Assembly: GCA_947175645.1 (NCBI GenBank)
Contig: CAMWNP010000012.1
Location: 1-64,000 of the forward strand
Direction: 5' to 3'
Source of the DNA: an uncultured Porphyromonadaceae bacterium
GTDB taxonomy: Bacteria > Bacteroidota > Bacteroidia > Bacteroidales > Muribaculaceae
Length of the DNA stretch: 64,000 nucleotides
Shown: piece after piece, positions 18,344 through 25,024 of the stretch
How the letters are laid out: each line of letters starts with the position of its first letter
Position numbering within the stretch: position 1 is the first letter of the stretch
Notes under the pieces: generated by a model
Seen by the model: the letters and a program-made list of their open reading frames with translations, nothing else
Databases searched by the model: none
Told to the model about the DNA's origin: nothing
Made by a program: the position numbers and the translations under genes

Positions 18344-18560
18344 AAGGTTTTATGTTTGCGCCTGACTTATCTGTCGTTTGCGTGTGCAAAGTTAGCACAG
18401 ATTTTTTGATTGTGCAAATTTTTCCACAACTTTTTTTGAAAATTTTCCAGGATTGTTTCACATAAGAAGCGGAAAGATGTTTTCCTTCCTCTTACTCAGG
18501 CGATTGTCCCGGTTCAACTTATCGGCTTCCATCAGATATAATTTAAACATAACTCTTAAG

Positions 18561-18619
18561 TAAGTAGATGTTGAAAATTAGTTTATACTTAGTTCGTTTC
18601 TATTTTCAACTTCTACTTA
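18561..18619. repeat. 18-bp inverted repeat upstream of the beta-barrel gene
   Basis: TAAGTAGATGTTGAAAAT (18561-18578) and ATTTTCAACTTCTACTTA (18602-18619) are complementary at 17 of 18 positions, with a 23-nt loop. It lies 27 bp upstream of the -33 box at 18646. No T tract follows, so an operator or a folded upstream DNA element is more likely than a terminator. Confidence 0.75.
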
Positions 18620-18645
18620 ACATAATAACTTATAGTGACACTACA

Positions 18646-18677
18646 TTTGTAGATTTTCTTTCTTCTCTTTATCTTTG
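18646..18677 (+). promoter_or_regulatory. promoter of the 229-residue outer-membrane protein gene
   Basis: TTTG (18646-18649), an exact 20-bp spacer and TATCTTTG (18670-18677), 27 bp before the ATG. A consensus Bacteroidota promoter. Confidence 0.85.
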
Positions 18678-18703
18678 CATATAATTGACAATTCATTCCG
18701 CTT

Positions 18704-19393
18704 ATGAAAAGAATAGCCTTATTGTTTCTTCTATGCGTGACTGCAGTTTCAGCGTATTCTCAGAAATGGGAGTTTTATGCAGGTTATGGAATCGCCCCGT
18801 TCAGCGACTATGATAATCCGTATTCATGGTCAAAACTGGTGGACTTAATGAAATTTCGGAATGAGGAATTGCCTTATTACAATCCAAAATTTGAGGAGGT
18901 ATTGAAAATGAGCAATTCCAACGCTCTGACTTTAGGATTCGGGATTAGAGTGAGTCCACGGGTGATGATTGGCTTCACCTATTCCTACTTTGACGGTGAG
19001 TGCTCCTCAAAATATGATGAAGAAAGCGTGAAGTGCCGGCTGTATTATGCACGCAACAAATCACATGTTATGCTTGCAACCTGCTCTTACACCTGGCTGA
19101 ACTACAAACGGTTTCGCTTTTACAGCAAACTGGGAGTCGGGGTGCGCACTGATTCACGGTGGCGCATACACATCTATGAGGAGCCGTACACTCTTAAACC
19201 GTGGTATCCTGAAACTCCTACGGATGACTCCTACCGTAAGTGTATAAAGGAAAACACACGTATAGACTATTTTGGCTACCAACTGGATCCGATAGGAGTT
19301 GACTTCCACCTTTTCTGGAAAATGTATCTCTATGGGGAAGCCGGATTCGGCATGCAGGGCTACGCCACGGTTGGATTGAAAGCCCGCTTCTGA
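18704..19393 (+). CDS. hypothetical exported outer-membrane beta-barrel-like protein
   Basis: A 229-residue protein with a clear signal peptide (about 1-19, cleaved near SAYSQ). The mature part has alternating aromatic beta-strands (WEFYAGYGIAP, VMIGFTYSYFDG, FRFYSKLGVGVR) and closes with GYATVGLKARF, an aromatic-ending strand as in outer-membrane barrels. This fits a small 8-stranded barrel, but no family was recognised. It has its own promoter and a possible upstream operator (18561-18619). A repeat element begins 4 bp past its stop codon. Confidence 0.75.
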   Translation: MKRIALLFLLCVTAVSAYSQKWEFYAGYGIAPFSDYDNPYSWSKLVDLMKFRNEELPYYNPKFEEVLKMSNSNALTLGFGIRVSPRVMIGFTYSYFDGECSSKYDEESVKCRLYYARNKSHVMLATCSYTWLNYKRFRFYSKLGVGVRTDSRWRIHIYEEPYTLKPWYPETPTDDSYRKCIKENTRIDYFGYQLDPIGVDFHLFWKMYLYGEAGFGMQGYATVGLKARF

Positions 19394-19396
19394 CAA

Positions 19397-19688
19397 GACC
19401 CGGTTCCCCAATATTTGTTAATGCTGAGGACGCATATCGTTGAGAGATTTTTGGCTTGTGATGAAGGAGCGTAGCCGTAGTTACGTGACTGAAGAACAAG
19501 CCAAAAAGCGCCGGTGAGATGCGGCGGTAAGGTAACTTTTTGCCCCGTTACCATTGGCACGGCCAATCGTCATGCATCTACATCCGCTTGTTTCGGTCAC
19601 AATGCAACCGCATTGCTCTCTAACTGCGCGAACACATCTGCATAACGCCTGACCGCCTCAGTATTAACAAATATTGGGGATCCGGGTC
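19397..19688. mobile_element. 292-bp non-coding element with 26-bp terminal inverted repeats
   Basis: The left end at 19397-19422 (starts GACCCGGTTCCCCAATATTT) and right end at 19663-19688 are inverted copies with 25 of 26 matches. The interior has no gene but contains a perfect 12-bp inverted repeat TTTTTGGCTTGT/ACAAGCCAAAAA near 19450-19510 with a smaller palindrome inside (GCGTAGC/GTTACGT). The element fills the gap between two convergent genes, starting 3 bp after one stop and ending 4 bp before the other. It resembles a MITE or a structured intergenic repeat. The right end is identical to 52-82. Confidence 0.75.
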
Positions 19689-19692
19689 TAAA
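19662..19692 (+). repeat. 31-bp repeat, copy 2
   Basis: Identical over 31 bp to 52-82 and forms the right end of the 292-bp element. It stops immediately before the ypfJ stop codon (19693-19695). Confidence 0.9.
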
Positions 19693-20571
19693 TCACAGGG
19701 AATTATAAGGCACACCGAAAGTGTCGCCTTTCGAAACGTCACCGGTGGTCAATCCTTTCTGAAGCCATTTCACACGCTGCGATGAACGTCCGTGATTGAA
19801 CGAGTCAGGCATCTCGCGCCCGTAGGCCTTTTTCTGAAGATAGTCGTCACCGATTTTTGACGCTGCCTCTATGGCACGTTCCGCATCGCCCGGTTCAAGA
19901 GAATTGAACATGGCATTATCTTTATTTGCCCACACTCCGGCAAGGAAATCGGCCTGAAGTTCCAGTCTGACAGAAATCTTGTTTGCCTCAGTCTCCGGCA
20001 ATCGGCTCATCTGCTGGTGGGCCTCCTGCAGTATACCCAACTGCTGCTGAACGTGATGCCCCACCTCATGGGCGATAACATAAGCGTAGGCGAACTCCCC
20101 GTCAGCACCTATTGTCCGCTTCATATCCTTGAAGAAATCCAGGTCGATGTAGACAGTCTGGTCTGCCGAACAATAGAAAGGCCCGGTCTGTGAGGTAGCC
20201 TGTCCGCACCCTGAGTTTACCGCACCGTGGAACAACACAAGTTTGGGACACTCATATTCGCCCCATCCGTTCTTGCGGAATTCCTGTGTCCACACATCCT
20301 CGGTTCCGGCAAGTATCTTTGATGTGAAATCAGCAAGATATGCATCCTGTTCTGTCTCCACATACTCCGTTGTCTGCACCGTTCCATCGCCAAGCGCACC
20401 GCTACCCATGACATTTGAGAAAATGTCCGTTATGCCACCTCCTGAAAGGAGCGTTACCACGGCAATCAATATAATACCTACAATTCCACCTCCCAAACCG
20501 GCACGTTTCCCCACCGACATGCGGCGGCGGTCATCGATGTTACTGCTGCTTCGGCGTCCGTCAAGTCTCAT
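19693..20571 (-). CDS. neutral zinc metallopeptidase, YpfJ family
   Basis: A 292-residue protein of the YpfJ/zinc metallopeptidase family. A basic N-terminal tail (MRLDGRRSS) is followed by one membrane helix (about 26-45), then an outer domain with the zinc motif HEVGHH at 168-173 and the downstream RLELQADFLAGVW block that gives the third ligand. The C-terminal GRSSQRVKWLQKGL is also typical. It is probably an inner-membrane-anchored protein facing the periplasm. Substrates of this family are not well known. The gene stands alone. Confidence 0.92.
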   Translation of the reverse strand: MRLDGRRSSSNIDDRRRMSVGKRAGLGGGIVGIILIAVVTLLSGGGITDIFSNVMGSGALGDGTVQTTEYVETEQDAYLADFTSKILAGTEDVWTQEFRKNGWGEYECPKLVLFHGAVNSGCGQATSQTGPFYCSADQTVYIDLDFFKDMKRTIGADGEFAYAYVIAHEVGHHVQQQLGILQEAHQQMSRLPETEANKISVRLELQADFLAGVWANKDNAMFNSLEPGDAERAIEAASKIGDDYLQKKAYGREMPDSFNHGRSSQRVKWLQKGLTTGDVSKGDTFGVPYNSL

Positions 20572-20747
20572 ATACGTATATAATTTAGTTGAAAGTGAGT
20601 TTTTTTATTAACGCTTATGCATAAATATTTGTTGACCGCGATTCCCGTTATATTTTCAATCACTCCAAATTGCCTATTGTATAAATATACTATTTCTCAC
20701 GTATATAATTTAATATAAGTTAAAATTTATGTATATATAGGGAAATA

Positions 20748-20779
20748 TTTGCGATAACGGATTTATAGTTATACATTTG
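20748..20779 (+). promoter_or_regulatory. promoter of the trpB2 gene
   Basis: TTTG (20748-20751), an exact 20-bp spacer and TACATTTG (20772-20779), 30 bp before ATG. The rest of the 237-bp divergent gap is AT-rich; CGTATATAATTTA occurs twice in it (about 20575 and 20700). Confidence 0.85.
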
Positions 20780-20808
20780 CATTATCATACAATAAACAAA
20801 CAGACATC

Positions 20809-22170
20809 ATGACAGAATCTAAGAAATTCATCCTTCAGGAACGCGATATACCTACACGCTGGTACAACGTATTGCCGGATATGCCGGTCAAGCCTGAACC
20901 TATGCTTCATCCCGGAACCCTTAAGCCCCTCACTCCGGAAGATCTTTATCCAATTTTCGCGGAAGAACTGGCAAATCAGGAACTCAACACCACCGACCGT
21001 TGGATAGAAATCCCTGAAGAGGTAAGGGATATGTACAAGATCTGGCGTCCCACACCCCTGGTAAGAGCACGCGGACTGGAAAAAGCGCTTGATACTCCTG
21101 CAAGAATTTATTTCAAGAATGAAAGTGTAAGTCCCGTGGGCTCCCACAAACTGAACTCTGCCATTCCACAGGCTTATTTCTGCAAAAAACAAGGAATTAC
21201 CAACATCACCACTGAAACCGGAGCCGGACAATGGGGAGCCGCAATGTCTCTTGCAGCAAAGCACTTCGGACTGGAACTCGCCGTTTACATGGTCAAGGTA
21301 AGTTACAACCAGAAACCATACCGCCGCTCGATCATGCAGACTTATGGCGCCGAGGTGGTGGCATCTCCCAGCATGTCAACCAAAGCAGGACGCAAAATCA
21401 TCACTGAACACCCCAACTATCAGGGGTCTTTAGGTACAGCCATATCCGAGGCTGTAGAACTGGCCACATCAACTCCAAATTGCCGCTACGTGCTCGGCTC
21501 TGTCCTGAACCATGTGGCTCTCCATCAAACCGTCATCGGACTTGAGGCGGAGAAACAGATGGAAATGGCCGGTGACTATCCTGATATCGTAATCGGTTGC
21601 TTCGGAGGTGGCAGTAACTTCTCCGGAATATCGCTGCCGTTCCTGCGTCACAATTTCAGCGGCGAGCGCAACACCCGCTTCATAGCAGCAGAACCGGAGT
21701 CATGCCCCAAACTGACACGCGGCAAGTTTCACTACGATTTCGGTGATGAAGCAGGCTACACACCTCTTATCCCCATGCTGACCCTGGGACATAATTTCGC
21801 ACCTGCAAATATCCACGCCGGTGGTCTGCGCTACCATGGTGCCGGGGCTGTAGTGAGCAAATTGAAACAGAGCGGAATGATCGATGCTGTCGACATCCCC
21901 CAACTCGAGACTTTCAAGGCTGCCACTCTCTTTGCCCGGACCGAGGGCATCATTCCCGCTCCTGAGAGTTCACACGCCATAGCGGCTGCCATCCGTGAGG
22001 CTCTTCAGGCCAAGGAAGAGGGTAAGGAAAAGGTGATACTCTTCAACCTTTCCGGACACGGGCTGATTGACATGACCGCCTACGACAGTTATATTGCCGG
22101 AGATCTCACGAATCACTCCATCTCGCAGGAGGAGATTGACCGTAACACCGCAGATCTGCCCGGAGTATGA
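20809..22170 (+). CDS. trpB2: tryptophan synthase beta-like PLP enzyme (TrpB2 type)
   Basis: A 453-residue fold-type II PLP enzyme of the TrpB2 (TIGR01415) group, about 50 residues longer than classical TrpB. The PLP lysine is Lys114 in GSHKLNSA, the ETGAGQWG block follows, and the phosphate-binding glycine loop is GGGSNFSG. TrpB2 can make tryptophan from indole and serine, and often stands apart from trpA. Here too no trp genes are nearby and the promoter is its own. It may salvage indole produced by gut bacteria; that is inference. Confidence 0.93.
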   Translation: MTESKKFILQERDIPTRWYNVLPDMPVKPEPMLHPGTLKPLTPEDLYPIFAEELANQELNTTDRWIEIPEEVRDMYKIWRPTPLVRARGLEKALDTPARIYFKNESVSPVGSHKLNSAIPQAYFCKKQGITNITTETGAGQWGAAMSLAAKHFGLELAVYMVKVSYNQKPYRRSIMQTYGAEVVASPSMSTKAGRKIITEHPNYQGSLGTAISEAVELATSTPNCRYVLGSVLNHVALHQTVIGLEAEKQMEMAGDYPDIVIGCFGGGSNFSGISLPFLRHNFSGERNTRFIAAEPESCPKLTRGKFHYDFGDEAGYTPLIPMLTLGHNFAPANIHAGGLRYHGAGAVVSKLKQSGMIDAVDIPQLETFKAATLFARTEGIIPAPESSHAIAAAIREALQAKEEGKEKVILFNLSGHGLIDMTAYDSYIAGDLTNHSISQEEIDRNTADLPGV

Positions 22171-22239
22171 TTAAGACCCTGTTCTAAACAAATTCAACCT
22201 TCCGGTCGTTTTCTTTTCAGAAACACTAAATGATTTACT

Positions 22240-22398
22240 ATGGAAAAGAAATGTAAACACCCCGAAGAAAAAGCACGTCAGGATTATGCCGGCGCTCAAC
22301 AGGATGCCGCTGATAACAACTTTACTGACGCTAAGGAAGTCGAACAGGATATCAAGGAATTGAACGATAATCCACGCGACAACAATCTGGACATGTAA
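22240..22398 (+). CDS. small acidic hypothetical protein, 52 residues
   Basis: An ATG-to-TAA frame coding for a 52-residue, highly charged, probably unstructured or helical protein (start MEKKCKHPEEKARQDYAGAQ, end DNNLDM). It has no membrane segment and a single Cys near the N-terminus. Codon choice resembles neighbouring genes and the frame lies between trpB2 and a MITE-like element, so it is a plausible but unproven gene. It might be co-transcribed with trpB2, whose stop is 69 bp upstream. No family was recognised. Confidence 0.55.
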   Translation: MEKKCKHPEEKARQDYAGAQQDAADNNFTDAKEVEQDIKELNDNPRDNNLDM

Positions 22399-22428
22399 TT
22401 AAGATTTTTAAGGTAAAAATTTATGGAA

Positions 22429-22625
22429 GGGGATGTGTCAAAATGCTATTAGTAACTAAGACACAGTAGGTTACTTGGAGATGGAAGGCGCCCCGTCTTC
22501 CTGGCGAAACGCGGCAATATGCACCTTGTCAGCAATTTGTGTCTTCAGAAGGCGCTACGCACCTTGTACGCGGGAACGCGTGCTATTCCCTGTGATTTGA
22601 AATTTCTGCGTTTTGACACACCCTC
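22429..22625. mobile_element. MITE-like element 2
   Basis: The left end GGGATGTGTCAAAATGC and right end GCGTTTTGACACACCCTC are inverted copies of the same terminus seen in elements 1 and 3. The 160-bp interior differs from theirs, has no gene, and contains several short inverted stretches. It lies between the small 52-residue frame and the HxlR gene. Confidence 0.65.
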
Positions 22626-22668
22626 ATTTCATCGCTATAGTAAAACGCTATCCCGGAGGCATGAAAAA

Positions 22669-23025
22669 TCACTCCTTCCCGTATTTGCGTTCGAAAATAT
22701 CAATGTGATCTTCGCCCCATTTAAGCATCCGGTCAATTATTGGGATGAGAGACGCTCCAAGTTCTGTGATTTTATACTCGGACCGGGGCGGTAGTTCGGG
22801 AAAGATTGTCTTTTCCACAAGTCCGTCTTCCACCATTTCCTTTAATTGTATATCCAGGACTCGTGGGGCCGCCTCCGGCAGACATTTATGTATTTCGCTC
22901 GGCCGCATCGGCTTGCCGCTTCTCAGTTCATCAAGGATACACGATTTCCATTTTGATTCTATCAGGCTCATCGTAAGCCTTAGCGGACAATCCAGATCTA
23001 CAGGAATTTTCTTTTCGTAAGCCAT
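22669..23025 (-). CDS. HxlR-family winged-helix transcriptional regulator
   Basis: A 118-residue HxlR-type regulator. Diagnostic blocks are the N-terminal CPLRLTMSLIESKWKSCIL, the recognition region RPSEIHKCLPEAAPRVLDIQ and the wing EYKITELGASL. Such proteins bind DNA as dimers and often sense aldehydes, quinones or redox state through an N-terminal Cys; Cys13 (DLDCPLR) is present. The gene is divergent from the NTF2-like/flavoprotein pair, and direct repeats lie between them, so it probably controls that operon and itself. Confidence 0.93.
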   Translation of the reverse strand: MAYEKKIPVDLDCPLRLTMSLIESKWKSCILDELRSGKPMRPSEIHKCLPEAAPRVLDIQLKEMVEDGLVEKTIFPELPPRSEYKITELGASLIPIIDRMLKWGEDHIDIFERKYGKE

Positions 23026-23081
23026 AGTTTCAGTATTTCAGGCTACAAAATTAGTCAATAACTTCCTAATTTCCATATATA

Positions 23082-23116
23082 GAATAATTTTTCGGTATAT
23101 GAATAATTTTTCGGTA
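23082..23116. promoter_or_regulatory. tandem 16-bp direct repeat, candidate HxlR operator
   Basis: GAATAATTTTTCGGTA occurs exactly at 23082-23097 and 23101-23116, 19 bp apart, so both copies lie on nearly the same DNA face. They sit directly upstream of the -33 box (23118) of the rightward promoter and behind a -7-like box for the leftward HxlR gene (TAATTTTG, 23053-23046). That is where a regulator of both genes would bind. Confidence 0.7.
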
Positions 23117-23117
23117 C

Positions 23118-23148
23118 TTGATTATTTGATATTACTATTGTAAATTTG
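23118..23148 (+). promoter_or_regulatory. promoter of the NTF2-like/flavoprotein operon
   Basis: TTG (23118-23120), an exact 20-bp spacer and TAAATTTG (23141-23148), 31 bp before the ATG. Confidence 0.85.
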
Positions 23149-23179
23149 TATTCGAAAAAATAATCAAATACATAAAAAA

Positions 23180-23563
23180 ATGAGAGACCAGATCAAGGAA
23201 TACGAAGCAGTGGCTAACGCTGCCGAAAAGTTTGTAAAGAGTGTTGCAGAGGGCAACAGCGAGTATGCAAAGGCCCTTTTTACCAATGATGCCGTTCTGT
23301 TCGGAGTGCTCAACGGAACCGTAGAGCGCGGTTCAATCGAGCAGTTCTACCATAATGTGGATACCGTTGGCGCAGGTTCCGGGTTCAAGGCGCGTATCGA
23401 CGTGCTTGCCGTGGAAGAGACCGTAGCCGTCGTACGTGTACTCGAAGAAGGTTGGGGCGGCAGTATCGACTTCACCGACTTCCTCCTGTTGCTCAAACTT
23501 GATGGCGAGTGGAAATGCGTGGCCAAGGCTTATAACCAAAACTCTGCCACCATCAAGAAATGA
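23180..23563 (+). CDS. NTF2-like (SnoaL/lumazine-binding type) protein
   Basis: A 127-residue single-domain protein with the NTF2/SnoaL cone-fold pattern: an N-terminal helix with YEAVANAAEKFVKSVAEGN, a middle strand AVLFGVLNGTVERG, and C-terminal strands ending LDGEWKCVAKAYN. It lacks a signal peptide. Such proteins are small enzymes or binding proteins for hydrophobic ligands. Overlap of 4 bp with the flavoprotein gene implies coupled translation and joint function, probably in handling the compound sensed by the HxlR regulator. Confidence 0.8.
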   Translation: MRDQIKEYEAVANAAEKFVKSVAEGNSEYAKALFTNDAVLFGVLNGTVERGSIEQFYHNVDTVGAGSGFKARIDVLAVEETVAVVRVLEEGWGGSIDFTDFLLLLKLDGEWKCVAKAYNQNSATIKK

Positions 23564-24099
23564 AGATAACAGTTATCACAGGAAGCCCTCGCAAAAACGG
23601 CAATACATTTGCTATGGTCGAGACGTTTATCAAAGCCGCCGAGGCCAAAGGTCACAAGGTAGTCCGTTTTGATGCTGCCATGATGAAAATAGGCGGTTGC
23701 CATGCTTGCATGACCTGCTTCAAGACGGGTAAAGCATGTTCGTTTGACGATGATTTCAATATAATTGCCCCTCACATCCTTGATTCAGACGCCATTGTTT
23801 ATGCAATGCCTGTTTACTGGTATTCTATCCCTGCGCAGATAAAGGGGGTAATAGACCGTGTATTCTCATTCTGCGTCGCTGAGAAACCTATTCAGGGCAA
23901 GAAGATGGGGCTAATATGCTGTTGCGAGGAGCACGATATGTCAGTAATGGACGGGGTGAAAATACCCTTGGAGCGAACTGCCTCTTTGCTCAAATGGGAT
24001 ATAGTCGGCGAAGTACTTGTTTCCGGAGTATTCGTTGAAGGTGACATCAACAAGACTGACGGTTGCGCACAGGCAGCAGCCCTCGCAGACAAATTCTAA
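23560..24099 (+). CDS. flavodoxin-like NAD(P)H-dependent FMN reductase/iron-sulfur flavoprotein
   Basis: A 179-residue flavoprotein. The FMN phosphate loop GSPRKNGNT follows the first strand, and the MPVYWYSIPAQIKGVIDRVFSF block binds the isoalloxazine ring. A Cys cluster CHACMTCFKTGKAC near 48-61 is typical of the iron-sulfur flavoprotein or multimeric reductase subgroup. It may reduce quinones, nitro compounds or disulfides. It is the second gene of the HxlR-flanked operon. No specific substrate is visible. Confidence 0.88.
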   Translation: MKITVITGSPRKNGNTFAMVETFIKAAEAKGHKVVRFDAAMMKIGGCHACMTCFKTGKACSFDDDFNIIAPHILDSDAIVYAMPVYWYSIPAQIKGVIDRVFSFCVAEKPIQGKKMGLICCCEEHDMSVMDGVKIPLERTASLLKWDIVGEVLVSGVFVEGDINKTDGCAQAAALADKF

Positions 24100-24162
24100 A
24101 TAAAACTTTCTACCGCTTATCAGCCGGGAAATCTTACCGGGGGTTGGGGCTTTCACATATAA

Positions 24163-24342
24163 GAGTGTGTCAAAATTGAACCAACCCCTTTTTTTATAAA
24201 TTGCGGTGTAACATAAACCAAAGGGACTGCCTGAACAAGTCAGATGCAAGGTGCTGAGGATGAATTGCGCATAAAGTAGAATATGACCGTTGCAGTGTGG
24301 CGAAATCAATGCCACAGATGGCTTATCATGACCCATCCTCTC
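24163..24342. mobile_element. degenerate MITE-like element 3
   Basis: The left end GAGTGTGTCAAAATTG matches elements 1 and 2; the right end (CTTATCATGACCCATCCTC) is a decayed inverted copy. The interior aligns with element 1, sharing GTCAGATGCAA at 24239-24249 and a CA(C)AGATGGCT-type block before the right end. Non-coding. It fills the gap between the flavoprotein gene and the SPOR-like lipoprotein. Confidence 0.6.
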
Positions 24343-24410
24343 TTATGATTTGCGGGGACAGGACGCGTATTTAAACAGATTCCACAGAGAATCCTTATTC
24401 CGGCTTTCTG

Positions 24411-24911
24411 TCAGCGTGATGTACGGAGTATCCAGGGGGCAGGCTCTTTCATCGGTATCCGGTTTTCAGAACGGATTGAGTCAAGTGCCATACGTGCTTC
24501 CGACGGAGTCTTCACGCTGCAGGCCACAACATAGTAAAGAGGTTCCCGGGTCTGGACAACGAAGGCTGATGCGTAACCGGCTTCAACCGTCCGTGACATC
24601 ATCGCCTTTGCATTGAAGAGTTGCTTGAACTGCGCCACCACAATGTTGTATTTATGAAAATCCAATACGTTTCCGCCTGCCTGGGTTGTGAATGATACAT
24701 ATTCGGTGGTCATGGGAATGGTGTCTCCGTCAACCACAGCGCTTCCGTGGCGGGCCTCCTTGCGTATGTTGGCATAGATGGTCTCTTCCATGGGTGTGAC
24801 CGCTTCCTTTGCTTTAGCAGCCTCGTAGGCGGCTCTATAGTTCTTTTCGCTGGGCTTGCATGCGGTGAGAAACCCCATGACCAGCAGTGTTATGACAATC
24901 AGATTTTTCAT
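24411..24911 (-). CDS. SPOR-like small lipoprotein
   Basis: A 166-residue lipoprotein (signal with lipobox FLTAC, Cys18). After a helical linker and a short beta part, the C-terminal 75 residues (from about YNIVVAQFKQLFNAKAMMSR to SEARMALDSI) have the beta-alpha-beta pattern of a SPOR domain, which binds denuded peptidoglycan at division sites. The SPOR reading rests on pattern only. The gene is single and leftward, past the terminator of the SusC/D operon. Confidence 0.65.
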   Translation of the reverse strand: MKNLIVITLLVMGFLTACKPSEKNYRAAYEAAKAKEAVTPMEETIYANIRKEARHGSAVVDGDTIPMTTEYVSFTTQAGGNVLDFHKYNIVVAQFKQLFNAKAMMSRTVEAGYASAFVVQTREPLYYVVACSVKTPSEARMALDSIRSENRIPMKEPAPWILRTSR

Positions 24912-24960
24912 TGTTCAGTGACTTAAGTTTACGTTGGGGCAAATTTACATAATAATAACA

Positions 24961-24988
24961 AAGGGTACACCACGGAAGATGTACCCTT
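24961..24988 (-). terminator. terminator of the SusC/SusD operon
   Basis: AAGGGTACA (24961-24969) pairs with TGTACCCTT (24980-24988). On the minus strand a T-rich stretch follows. It lies 36 bp past the last gene of the operon. Confidence 0.8.
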
Positions 24989-25024
24989 TGTGTTAAAGTA
25001 TATTATTTTACAAGTTCTTGCTCC

